Assembly: GCF_023343835.1 (NCBI RefSeq)
Contig: NC_064437.1
Location: 9,203,001 to 9,267,000 of the forward strand
Reading direction: 5' to 3'
Source of the DNA: Lagopus muta
Lineage: Eukaryota > Chordata > Aves > Galliformes > Phasianidae
DNA: 64,000 nucleotides
Under the pieces are notes generated by a model. It saw only the letters and a list, made by a program, of their open reading frames with translations, made no database searches and was not told where the DNA came from. Shown in pieces: positions 24,234 through 35,900 of this stretch. The position numbers and the translations under genes were made by a program. Each line of letters begins with the position of its first letter. Position 1 is the first letter of the stretch.

Positions 24234-27164
24234 GGTCCGTGTTCCCATGCCGAGGGGCCGGGGGGGCGCGGGGCGAGCGCCGAGGCCACCCAGGTTTCAA
24301 GCGCTCGGCCTCGGCGCCTGACCCCAGCACATTCAGAGAGCACTTCCTAAATTTGTCTCCTGTGTTCCTGACTCACAAGCAATTTCCTCACCCATAAAAC
24401 GGCGTCGGCATGAAAGGACCGGCCAGGACACCAATTACTTGTCACCGTTTTACCACCCCGCTGCTCACCACTGTTTGTGGTGCCCGGCCAGGGTCTGCCT
24501 CCCTGCACCCCAGTTTGCCCTGTACACCATTGGATGCTTGGGGTCCCGCGGGGAGCGGGAAAGTACAGCAGGGTACAGGGATGCCCTGCGCCCCAGGAAG
24601 AGGCGTCCCTTGTCACAGCGCTCCCGGGTGTCCCAAAGGCATTTCCCAGGATGGGAGCGGAGGGGAAGGTGCTGTGGGCCCTTGGAGGGGCTGAGCACGA
24701 CCAGGACCCCCAGGACCCACATCCCAGAGCGCTGTGCCTGATTGTCCCCAGTGTCCCCAGCGGCCACCCTGCCCTCACCCCGTGGCCGTGAGCTGAGGCT
24801 TTGCCCAGGGCCCAGCCAGCGCTACCAGCGGCCACCACGCCACATCAGCCGCTAAACGGGTTTTATGGTGGGATTTAGGGACTTTTCTGCCGGGTAATTG
24901 ATTTGCCCAGGCAGTAAAAGATCAAGGCCGGTGCTCAGGCGGTGGCTCCTGGCTTCTGCCCGCCGTGTGGGCCCGGCCAAGCCTGCAGGCCCCGACATGG
25001 CAACACGGTGTGGGGCGCGGGGCCGGTCCCTCCCAGAGCCCCCCTGCGGCCCCCCTGCACCTCCTCCCAACCCCACCACCAAACAGCCCCCAAAGGAGAC
25101 AAAAGGGGCTGTTTGGGGACCTGCCACCTGCTAGTCCCCATCCTACAATACCGCAGTAAAGAGGCACCAAACAAAGGCCTTAAAATCCTAAAGGGGCCCA
25201 TTCATTAGGGTGACAAAGGGGGAAAGAACTACATTATCATAATTAATCCCGGTGCTGGCGGTGGGTGGCAGGGCCCTCTGTCTTCCAAGGTGGTGTGGGG
25301 ACGGCCGGTGTCACCACATCCACACGCTATTGTGCCTCGTGGCCTGGCGGGGCTTAGGGGGTTCTTAAGCTCTGTAAACACCATGGGACCCCCACGGGGT
25401 TACGGTGCTCCCTCTGTCCCCTCCCCAGTCAGGGCTGTCTGCCCGCATGCTGTGCTCCCCAAAAACACAGGGGCTGAGAGGGGTATGGCTGTGTCACATT
25501 GGTGCTGCTGCCCCGGGACAGCCAGGTACTGGAGAAGGGGGCTGGGATCCTGCTGGCTCTGGCGCCGTCACCACGTCCTGTGGCATCACCCCAGGGCTTT
25601 CCCTGGATTCAGGGATGGGGCTCCATCCCTTCCCCACTGGCACCACTGCCCTGTTTGAATGGACCTGTCAGCCTCTGGCCTGGGGACCCCCTCCATCCCA
25701 GAGATCTCCCAGCTGCCAGGGAGCTGCTGGAAAACTGAGGCACAGTGCAGCACGCAGAGGTGCCTGGAGGGCGGGGGGCTGTGGATGCTGCCCCTCTCAT
25801 CCTGCTCTCCTACAGCATCCCTTTGGGTCACACCTTTCCTCTGGGCACACGGCACCCCTGGGGGACACAGCACCCCTGGGGACACCTCCTCCCAGCCCTC
25901 ACTGCTGCACAGGACACCCCAACACCTCCTTCATCCCACCATGGCCCCTGGGAGCCTGCATTGAGCAGGGGCCCACAGCCGGGCGGGCTGAGCTGGCTTT
26001 GCAGAGCACCATCTGGTTTCCAACTAACAAACGCCCGGCTCTGGCTCCCAGCAGAGGAGTTGCTGCTGTGGCTGTTTACAGCTCTGAGGTTCTGGCATGG
26101 CCCCACTAAGTCCCCTCTGCCTTGCCCCAGGCTCCATGTCCCTGTCCCTTCCCTACCTCCCTCTCCCCAGGCTCCTTGGAGCCGCACCTCCAGGGCTGCC
26201 TGCTGGGGTGTCCTTGGGATTCCCCAATCCCATTTGCACCATAGAGTGGAACAGCCATATGGAGACACCCCCTCTCCGGATGTCCCCGCTCCCATCCCTG
26301 CTCAGCCTCCCACTGCATCCCAGTGTCTCACTGGGGCATGGCTCCAGGGTGTCCCCAGTGTGGGGACGGAGCCCTGGGCCCCCGCCTCACACCCAGGGCT
26401 GGGCTCCCGCAGCCATCCGTGCTGCAGAGCCTCAGCGCAGGGTGGGGGCTGTGCGGAGCCATTTGCCTTTAATTGAATTTATTTGTTACAACCCCAAACA
26501 ATGTAAAGCAGGCTTCTCCCAGGCTCCAGCTGCCTGGCTGCCCATTAAAATACCATCTAGAACAGCAAATCCCCCCTCCCGCCTTGATATAAAACAGCCG
26601 GTCAGCACGAAGCGGCAGGCGCAGCCTCCCCATGCGTGAGCCTCTCCCCCGAGGCCGGTGGCCCATGGGGCTCAGGACACAGCCCACGTCCCCTCCGGGT
26701 GGCTCTGGAGGACACAGGGGTGACGCAGAGCTCGCGGCACTGAGCAGACCCAGAGCTGCCAGAGACCATTGCTGCGGCGTCAGGGCACGGTCCTGCCTGC
26801 AGGCATTTTCCAGTTGGGTTCCATCCCTGTATGGGGTTTGAGATGCTCTAAGAGGACCCAGGCCACAATGCTCAGATCCATGCCACTGTACCGTTCAGCT
26901 TTGGCACCCCGGTGCTGCTGTGGGTGAGCCTGGATGGGGCTGAGGATGCCATCCCCGATGGGCTCAGTGGCCATCCCGAGGGTTTGCCAACCACATCTGT
27001 GCCATACATCAGTATGGTCCCAGGTAGAAACAACCAGTGACAAATAGGTGATGGAGAACGGGGATCAGAGGACACCGTGGTGCCACACCAAACAGTGGAA
27101 CTCTGTTTTACTTTCTAAAAAGAAGCAGCTGCCCAGCAGTAGTACCGGTCCACCGAGGAATAGG

Positions 27165-27260
27165 AATGGTGGAGCTGTTAATAGCAATCAGGCACAAGAA
27201 GTGCTGAATAGCTGTTTCCCTTCTGTATTTGGGGGACCGCCAGATGCTACAGGCCTATCG
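27165..27260 (+). mobile_element. possible CR1 reverse-transcriptase fragment
   Basis: Translation gives QEVLNSCFPSVF, which resembles the 'aevLNeffaSVF' segment just N-terminal to the CR1-type reverse-transcriptase domain. Flanking residues do not extend the match clearly, so it is a decayed internal fragment at best. Confidence 0.35.
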
Positions 27261-27699
27261 CGGGACGTGGGAGAAACCCTTTCTGTGCTCCTGGTGCCCA
27301 GCACAGCTCTGTGGCTGCAGTAGGGTTGCCCCAGAACCTGGAGTTAGGGTTTTCCGGAGTTATTGCTGGGGTTTCCCCCTATTTTGGGCCACTAAAGGGA
27401 TGCCTGGAGGAGCCCAGATGTTGGGAACGCCGCAGCCCTTATGGGATGATGTTCTATGTGGGTTTGCCCCCAGCAGCTCTGCAGGTTCCCAGTGAGAGCA
27501 ACACTCCAACGGAGACCCCGGGAGGGTGCAAAATGAGCAGAGATCCCATAAAGCTGGTGCAAATCCCTATTGCCCCACAAATCACTGCTGGCATTTACCC
27601 TTCCCCCCCTGCCCCCTGATAGGGGGCGATCTGCCCTGCTTCCAGCCCAGGGCCGTTGAGGTCGGATGTGCATAGCTGGGGATTGGGCAATGCTCTTGG

Positions 27700-28200
27700 G
27701 CAACCCCAAAAAGCAGAGTACCCCCTGTCCCCCATGGAGGAGCACCCAGCCCTTGGGGGGGGGGGGGTGGGAGCGGGAATGCCCACCCCTTGGGGTGCAC
27801 ATGAAGGGCACGCAGCCCCTCGGAGGTGGGCAGTGCATATGGGGGGCCCCCCTGCACCCTTTCTTGGGGAGAGGTTATGAGAAGATGCACGGCCCCATAG
27901 GCGACTATGGGGGAGAGACTGGAAGGCAGCTACTTGGGGGATAAGCAGCCCCTGGAGAGAATGCTCATCCCTTGAGGCACCCGTGGGGGTTGCCAATACC
28001 CCCTACGGGGTGTGCGTTACCCATCCTTGCAGGGGGCACCTCTGGGGGCCGTGCCAATCCTTGGAGGCGGCAGCTATAGGGCGACGCCGTCAGGTTCGCT
28101 ATTAGGACGCCCATCCCGCGGGGCACCCGTGCGGAGGCCGCCTACCCTTGGCGGGGGGCAGCCGCGGGCTACGTACGCCTCCTTAGAGGCGGCTGCCGTA
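27700..28200. repeat. degenerate G/C-rich repeat block next to the PTCH2 CpG island
   Basis: Related short units recur, centred on palindrome-like CCCTTGGGG / CCTTGGAGG / CCTTAGAGG cores, with GGGCACCC, TGCCCACC and TATAGGGCGA..GCCGT side motifs. Two closely similar segments are GGCGGCAGCTATAGGGCGA (about 28067) and GGCGGCTGCCGTAGGGCGA (about 28189). A run of 13 G lies at 27755-27767. It reads as a decayed minisatellite. No coding sequence was recognised. Confidence 0.5.
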
Positions 28201-29900
28201 GGGCGATGCCGTGGGGCCGGCTGTGGGGATGCCCACCCCGCGCCGCTCCGCTCCCCCCCCCTCCCCGCGGCGGGGCCGGGCGGTGCGTTGCGGTGATGGG
28301 GGGGGAGTGCGATGGGGGGGAAGGGGGGGGAGAACCCGGCGGGGGGGTTCCGCCGTGTGTGGCCGCCGGCGGCGGGCGCTGCCGTTGCTTAGCAGCGGCG
28401 ATGGGCGCTGCCGCGGCGGCGGCGGCCAATGGGAGCGGCGGCGGCGGCGCGGCCCCGGCGCCCCCCGCCCCCGCCCTCCCCTTTAGAGGCGCGGCGGGCG
28501 GCCGCCGGCCCAGAGCCCTCCGCACCGGCACCGCCGCTCCGCCGCACACCCGCGCCCTCCGCGCCCTCCGCGCCCATGGGGGCCGACGCCGCCTCGCTCG
28601 GCCCCACATAACGGGGCTGCGCGCCCCGCACAGCCGCCCCGCCATGCCGGCCGAGCCCCCCCGCTCCGCTCCTCCGCGAGCCGCCGCCGCCGCCCTCCGC
28701 AAAGCGCTGCCCGAGGTAAGCGGCGAGCATCGCCCGCTCCGCCCCGCACCGCGCCGTGCGGGTCCCCCCGCTGAGCGCCGCCGCTCCCCGCAGGGCCGCG
28801 GGGCCCCGCTGTGGCTGCGGGCCCGCTTCCAGGCGCTGCTCTTCGCGCTGGGCTGCCGGATCCAGCGGCACTGCGGGAAGGTGCTGTTCGTGGGGCTGCT
28901 GCTGTTCGGGGCGCTGGCCGTGGGGCTGCGGGTGGCCTCCGTCGAGACGGACATCGAGCACCTCTGGGTGGAAGGTAAGCTGCCTTGCGGGGCGGAGTGT
29001 GGGGCTGAGCCCGCGTGGGATCCGCGCACGTGTGCCGGGAGCTGAGCGCGCTCCCACGCGTGTTTGTCTGTTTGCTTTCTCGGTTGGTTGGTTTTATTTT
29101 TTCTTTCGCTGTTTTCCCCTCTTTCTCGCGGAGCATCTCCACGTCCCGCCGTCGGGTACGAGGTGCGGAGCGCTGCGGGAGGCTCAGCCCGGAACACATC
29201 CCCGCTCCCATCCCTTTGTGCCCCCCGCGGCGCCCGGCCCGCTCCCGTCCCACCGGGGGGGCCCCGCGGGCGCAGCGCCGGGGCAGATGTTGCCGAGCGG
29301 AGGGTGTCAGCCATCTTAGCGCGGAGCTGCCTCCTCCCCCACGCCCCGCTCCCTGTGTGGTCCTCGGCTCCTCTTGGATTCGGTTCAACAATAGAAGCAA
29401 CTTTGCTCTCCCACCCCCTTTTTTTTTTTCCTTTTTTTTTTTTTTTTCCCCTTCCTCGGCGCTCGGCTCTCCCGCACAGCCCCCACCTGCTCCCCGCACC
29501 CGCGTGGCGCTCCTCCCGCACCGCACCATCCATCGATCCCCCCTTCGCTGCGTGGTGCGGCGGTGCCCGGAGCGCTCCCGCCGTTCCCACTGAGGCCGCG
29601 GGGGTCTTCGTGCTTCTTTGAGGCTGCAGCCGGGGAGGGCTCGCCGCTGTCGTGGGGGAGCAGAACTCGGAGCGTGTTGAGATTGGGAACGAGCCGGGGT
29701 GGCGGCGGCGGCGCTGCGTTCGTTCCTTGCGGTGGAGCGCGTCCCGGTGCCGTCGGTGCGGGCTCGGAGCGGTTCGGTGCGTGGGAGCTCCCAGCAGCCC
29801 CGCGTGTCAGCTCGCCATCCGTCGCCGCTCCGTGTGTCCGCAGCCGTCCCTGTCCCGAGGCCGTGGGCTGCGTGCCACAGGTGGGCTGCGTGTCACAGGT
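28060..29900. promoter_or_regulatory. CpG island over PTCH2 promoter and first exons
   Basis: Very high GC and frequent CG dinucleotides extend from upstream of exon 1, across exons 1 and 2, and into the start of intron 2. This is the usual promoter architecture of Patched genes. No convincing TATA box is present. The transcription start is probably a short distance upstream of the start codon at 28644. Confidence 0.7.
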
Positions 29901-32900
29901 GCAGGAAGGCACACTGCGTCGTTGCATCCTAAGTTTTGTTTGCGTGGGGTTTTTTTGTGCTTTTTTTTTTTTTTTTGGTGTTTTTTTTGTGCTTTTTTCT
30001 TTTTTCTTTTTTTTCTTTTTTTGGACTGCTGCTGGGATTTCACTGCAGCCTCTTCCCCGGTCGTTATGCGGGGTGGATGCGTTTGTTGCTGTGCTGCCGG
30101 ATCGCTGTGGGCAGCGTGGGGCTGGCGGAGAGGAGTGACCCCAAAGCGGCTGGAGGTGTGGGATGCTGGGAGCTGGGTTCTGCGCAGAGGCGTCTGCAGG
30201 GACGCGGTCTTCCCGTTCTGTGCAGCGCTGAAGGGGCAGAAGGGTGTGTGTGGGGAGTCCTGATCCCATTGCTGGTGCCCCAGCTCAGGAGTAAGGTAGC
30301 TGAGGATCAGTGCCCTTTGGGAGCTGCTGGTACCTTCTCACCTGCCCGCTATGGACAGGTGGTGGATTGCAGCACAGTGATGCACCCAGGCAAGGCCCAG
30401 CTGGGACTGTTCCTGTTGCGGGAGGATGTGGATGGAGCTGTGACCTGTGGGGACACAGCATCACTGTCCCCACAGAGAGATGGATAGGACAGCCATTTGG
30501 GGCTGGGGGAGGCTGTGCCCCCCATAGGGGAATTTTGCAGCCTGGGTGCATCCCTGGCCGTTGCATCCCTTATCCTGGCTTAGGGCTGTCTCAGCCCTGT
30601 GGGCTGGGAGATGCTGGTGGTGCCTGCAGGGTTGCTGCATGCTCCACATCCCAACTTGGGAGATGGGAAAAGGCCGTGTGTCACCCCATAAATTGGACTC
30701 TGCTGTGGAAATGTTCAATTAGGTTCCTCCGAAGCAATTAGCCGCTCGCAGGCTTTGAATCCCTGTCTCGCAGCGAGTGTTGGGTTACCTCGAGACACCT
30801 GGCAGCTGTTCCCGGCTCTCCCAGGGCGCTGTGGGGCCGGGGAGGCAGAGCGCTGGGTGGTGAATGGCGCTGCCTGATTTATGGGGCTGAGGGCTGGTTC
30901 AAAGGAAGGCCGGGTTAATTCCTAACCGGAACAGCCCCGCGCTCCCACAGCACCAGAGCAGACCCCGTTCCTTTCCCAGAGGGGTCAGGGATACCCTAAA
31001 TGTGCTGCAGGGCTGAGGGATGGAGGTGGATGTGTGGAACAGGGGTGAAAGGCATTTCCCTCCCTGTTTCCACAAAGATGAGATGATTATTATACATACA
31101 TATATACATATATGTATTTTATTTTATTTTTTTCCCCTAGCCTTCCCTTGTGGCTTTCGTCCTTCCCTGACCTCTACCATAGGGTTTGGCACAGGATGCT
31201 GTCCCCCCACCCCCAGCACCCAGGGAGATGGCACCCACGGAAGGAGGGGGGGGTTGGCTCCAGGCAGCGGAAAGCCACAATAAAAGCTGAGAGTGGGGAT
31301 GAAAGGCCCTCCCCACCCTTCTGTGCCCTACGGCAGAGAGAGCTGTGCCTGCAGCCCCGCTTCCCACGCTGCTGTGGGACCCGGGGGGGTGGGGTGGGGG
31401 CTGTGTGGTGCCTGGGTGGGCATGGAGAGAGGTGGGTGGTCCTGCTGCTGCCGGGTGGGTTTGGGGGGCAGGAGGTGCCCACATCCCTGCTCTGTGCCCG
31501 GGTGGTGGCACTGGTGTCAGTGTGTGGGTTGAGAAGAGGTCCCCATTGCAGCTGCGCGGTCCCTCCTGCATTCTGTCTCGGTCTGGGACCCTCTACCCCA
31601 TCTGGGCATGGGGTTAGGGTGCAGCCTTGGGACCCCAACCCCGAGTGCTCGGACCTGCACACTGCTGCTGTGGGGTGCTGGGTCGGTGCTCCCGCTGTCC
31701 TAAAATCCAGCAGTGGGCTCTGTGTACTCGCTCTGAGCCAGCCCTACAAGCACCGTTCCCGGGGGCTTGCTGTTCTCGGTTCAGCGGGGGCTGCCTCCGT
31801 GTGTTTCCCTTTGGGACGCTGTTGGGAGCTCCCTTTGCCTTCCCCTTTCTTGTTGGTGCGCTCAGCTTTTATTTTTTTGGGTCTGGAAACTTTTGCTAAT
31901 TAACCAAAAAGTCCCGGAGACCTCAGATGGCTGCGGTGATCAGCGTGCGTTCATTTCGCTTCGCTTCTCCACTTACACATTTCTGTTGCCCTGGATGGTT
32001 TGGGGGCTTTTCCTTTAAACTCGTCCGTATCCGCGGCGCTCGGAGGGGACTCTGCCCCGTTGGGGAGGGGGCGGCGCGAGGGACCCAGAAGAGGGTTTTA
32101 TTCTCTGCCTCTCCCTCGGGCCTGGAAAAGTGGTCCGAGTTCAAAAAATTCATTTCTTGCCTGAATGAAGCCAGCAATGTGGAAAAATTTCACCATTCAG
32201 CGCGGGATGAATGTATGTTTCAACCACACATTAAGTGACATTAGCAAGCAGTGGAGTGCCTAATGTGGCCATTTTTCACAGCAGCCAACAGAGGGGGTGA
32301 TTAGCATAATTAGTACAGGCAGCCCCATACATATGGAAATGGCAAATGCCTAAATGCCAACACCAGTGGAAATTTATGTCAATGCTGACAGGAGTCTGAG
32401 CGCTGAATGGTCCCCGCCTCAATCCCCGCTCCCCCTTTTCGGGGGTCGCGCTGTCCCCTCAGTCCTGGCCGCGCTGGGAACGGATTTGGGGGTAATAAAG
32501 ACATTAATTTGGCTGCGCCATAAACAAAGCCGGCTCTCCATCCGTGGCCTCAAACCGGCCCTTTGCTCCTGATTTTTTTTTTTTTTTTTTCTTTCAATTT
32601 TTGCATCCCCTGTGCTGGGTTTTGGTAGCAGAACCCTCTCCCTTGCTGCGTTTACTTCGGGAGCGTTCCTATGGGGTCGGAGTGGGGCTGCCACCCCGCG
32701 GGGGCACGGGGCCGTGTTGTGACAGGACGGGGCCGCGGGGCTCCTCGGGAGGCCGGGACAGGTAAAAATGGCTCTTTCAGCACGCCCTGAGCGAGACTTC
32801 CTCCAGAGCAGCATGGGTCCTTTCACAGCTCCCTAATCCAGCTAATCCGCCCCACAACACTCCCAAGGTGGCCTCTGGCTGCTGCGTGCCTGGCGGCACG

Positions 32901-35900
32901 GGGATGGCGCGTCCCTTCCCTGCGTGCTGCAGGACCCCCGGCCGTGGGGTTATGTGGGGCAGTGCTCCGGGGGGGGGGGGGGGGGGGAGGGGGAGAGGAA
33001 TCCCATACCCCTTGCCCTCTTTTTTGGAAGGGGTTTCATGTATGGATCTGGAGCATGGTGATGATGATGTGTTGTGTCCATACTATTGTGATGGCACTGC
33101 GAGTGCCTCTGGTTGCACAGAGGGGGTGTGGATATGGGGATGCTGTTGGGGGGTGGCTGTTCCTGGAGGAGGGTCTTGGTGTGATATTCCTCATCCGGGT
33201 GCTGCTCTCTATCTCTGCCCTATAAGGGAGCCCTTTGCTGGTGGTATGGCTGGGGCAGAGCTGTGCCAGACCCTGTGCCACACAGCCCTGGGCCTCTCTT
33301 CTGGGGGCTGAGCGAGGATGTGCTCGCTGCCTGCTGCCCTGCTCACCTGAGCAGTGACAGCTTCTGGCAGTGCCCACCTGCAGCGTGGTGGTGCCAAAAC
33401 TGCTGGTGCCTAAGTGTCTACCCACCCTTGGGGACACAGCATGTCCCCTTGGGGACTCTGTAGCAGTGCATCTTTTGAGGGGTCGCTGCCTTTCTGCAGT
33501 GCTTTCCATCGTCTTCCTCGCTTTTCTGCCCTTTGGCTGTGGCAGTTCAGTGTGGGTCTGTGTTCCCGTGCTGATGTGCCTGTCTGGGGCCTTGGCACGG
33601 GGTCTGCTGTCCCCAGACCTTCCAACTGATGTCTAAGGAGGGTGCTTGGACCTGTGGCTCACCATGGTTTGGGGGAAGACACCACCCACGGTAGTTCTTT
33701 GGGTTCCTGTTCCCTGTCTGGTCACTCCCTGGGGCACAAACTGGTGCCTCCAGCTGTGGGTGAACCACTACCGGGCTGTGGGGAGCTTGGAAGGGTGGGT
33801 GGCTCAGGCAGGGTGGCCAGGGAGGAGGCAGGGAGGCTCCTGCCCTGCCCTATAATCTAGCAGTGGATGCCATAATTATGGGAGGGCTCCCACAGCATGG
33901 CCCATGCGCAAGGCCTCCCGCAGTGCTGGGACCCCTCTAGGTGCCCACTTGGCTACCGTGTCCCCCCCATGTGTGCCATCACCCCCAGTCTCCGTCCCCA
34001 TCCCGTGGTACCCAAAGCCCCGTCCATGGCGCAGGGGATGCAGCGCGCCCCAGGAGACATCCATCCCTCTGGGGGAGGAGGGTGGGATGCTCATCGCAGT
34101 GCTGGGTGTCTGATTGGAACCAGAGGGCCCTTTGCATGAACGAGCTGAGGGCTCCCTTTGTTAATTGGAGTTTTTAAAACAACAACAACAACAACAACAA
34201 AAAAACCTCCAAAATTTACATCCAGGTCCCCATAGCCGCGCGCTCATTGTTGCTGTCATGGCGTTCTGGCCCCCTGTGCTCGGTGTGGGGCGTCCTGCTC
34301 TGTTCCCAGCCTGGGGACGGCCGTGTGCCCGTTTGAAGTGTCCCTGGCAGCCCGGCGCACGCTGCCGTGTCTTTTCATGTTGCTCTTTGCTTAATTAGGG
34401 TGTTGGAATTTGAGGCTTCCTCACTGCCTTTGAAGCTTGCTGACGGCTCGCAGTGCCCTGTTCCAAATTAACACTAATTACAAGGGACGGCTTTTTATTT
34501 TCTCTCGATTTTTTTTTAAATTTTTATTTATTTATTTATTTATTTTGTGGAAGGGAGGAGGGGGCATCCTCTATTCCCCCCCCCCCCCCCCCCGGGCTGT
34601 GGGACCCCATGCCCCCCTTCCAGCACCATCCGCCCATCCATGTGGGTGGCACAACTGAGATCAGAGCAGCGGTGCACCCCCCCCCCCCCCCCCCCCCCCC
34701 CGCCCCGACCTCCCACCCTGCTGGGAAGGGATGCTTCCCCCCGCGGCACCCTCCCTCCCCATGTCCCCAGCCCTGGGCGCCGACGTCCCCTCTGTCACAC
34801 GCACACAAAGGCCACAGCCATGCCCCCCCTCACCCCCTCCTCCCATTGCTCCCCCAGTCCTGGCACAACCTCCATTGCAAATGGCATCTGATGGACACCA
34901 GCTGCTCCTCAGCCAGGCCAGGAACAATAAAGGCACCCCCCGCCCAAAAAAGAAGGAAAATATAACAAACAACAACAACAAAAAAGTCAACCCATATAAT
35001 AAGTCATTAAAAGGGGAAGATTCTGCTGCTTATTTGTGGTCTTGCTCTGGCCTCCTCAGTGCTGGCGGGGGTCCAGGCCTGCCGGGCTCCGGCTTCATGC
35101 CCAGGGAGTGTCCTGGTCCCGGCATGGATGAGAACTGCATCCCGGCACCGGGATGTGTGGTGTCCTCAGAGGGTGGCACCGGGCTGGGGGCTTCATCTCG
35201 GGTACCCCGTGAGTTGGGAGCAGAGTGCTATGGGGTCTGCAGTGTATGGCTGGAAAAAAAGCCAGTGTGTTCTGCTGGGAAAGTTGGTTGCTGAAACTCT
35301 TGTATAGCATTTAAGGATGGCTTCCTGTGCCTTGGAGGTGCCAAAAGGGCCCCCGGTGCCCTTTTGTCCCTCTGTCCGCAGGTGCTCCCAGAGCAGCTCT
35401 GTTGGTCAGTCTTCTGCTCCAGGTGGGAGTGGAGGGGATGTGTAACGTCGCCTTCCTGCTGCCCACGGGGATTTTCCAGGAAAGGCAAAGCCAATGAGCT
35501 GGCAGGACAGACGGGATGAATGCGTGCTTTTGGGGTGTGAGCGCATGGAGGTCAGCAGCTGGGAGACCCCCATGGCAAGACGTCCCCCGGGTTTGGTTGC
35601 ACCTGGGGACTGTTCACATCCCTAGGTGTCTCTCGGTGGGTGCAGTGCTGAGACAGAGTGTCGGTGGCCCCAGTGTCATGGTCTCCTCCCATCCCGCAGC
35701 GGGCAGCCGTGTCAGCCAGGAGCTCCGCTACACGAAGGAGAAGCTGGGCGAGGAGTCCGTCTACACATCCCAGATGCTGATCCAGACCCCGAAACGCGAA
35801 GGAGAGAACATCCTGACGCAGGAGGCCCTGCAGCTCCACCTCGAGGCGGCCTTGGCTGCCAGCAAAGTGCAAGTCTCGCTGTACGGAAAGTGAGTCCTGC

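Larger units (their letters stand above)
19390..28200. other. EIF2B3-PTCH2 intergenic region
   Basis: About 8.8 kb lie between the EIF2B3 polyadenylation site and the PTCH2 CpG island. No gene is recognised. The region becomes strongly GC-rich after 22.5 kb, which opens long chance reading frames. It contains CR1 fragments (20830-21045 and perhaps 27165-27260), several AT-rich islands within the GC-rich background (22140-22445, 23585-23720, 24330-24420, 25130-25255, 26455-26620), an exact GLI consensus at 22307, a paired GATA motif near 24218 and a repeat block at 27700-28200. Confidence 0.65.
28975..35699 (+). other. PTCH2 intron 2 (6.7 kb)
   Basis: The largest PTCH2 intron. No exon was recognised. 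It contains T-rich tracts (29417-29448, 29948-30021, 32571-32590), a TA/CA-rich patch (31089-31135), an exact GLI match (31433), an AT-rich island around 32130-32540, a 19-base G run (32969), AAC repeats (34178-34203 and 34963-34985), a TTTA repeat and two long C runs (34525-34701). Apparent open frames over these are translations of simple repeats or CpG-island sequence. Confidence 0.75.

Noticed and set aside
25405-26476. Two overlapping + strand frames of 234-243 codons in the intergenic region
   Set aside because: GC-rich sequence opens several frames at once. There is no domain, no coding periodicity visible, no splice context and no known protein match.
26580-26640. TATAAAA with a downstream ATG, a possible small gene
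   Set aside because: The following frame is only 69 codons with no domain, and no transcript end or splice signal was recognised. The TATAAAA lies in one of the AT-rich islands.
28169-29590. 473-codon minus-strand open frame over PTCH2 exons 1-2
   Set aside because: It lies antisense to real PTCH2 exons in a CpG island where stops are rare. The product is low-complexity Ala/Arg/Pro/Gly text with no domain.
29936-30263. Phe-rich hydrophobic open frames resembling membrane segments
   Set aside because: They translate a T-rich low-complexity tract in PTCH2 intron 2.
34536-34990. Glycine- or proline-rich open frames in PTCH2 intron 2
   Set aside because: They are translations of the C18 and C25 homopolymers and adjacent simple sequence.
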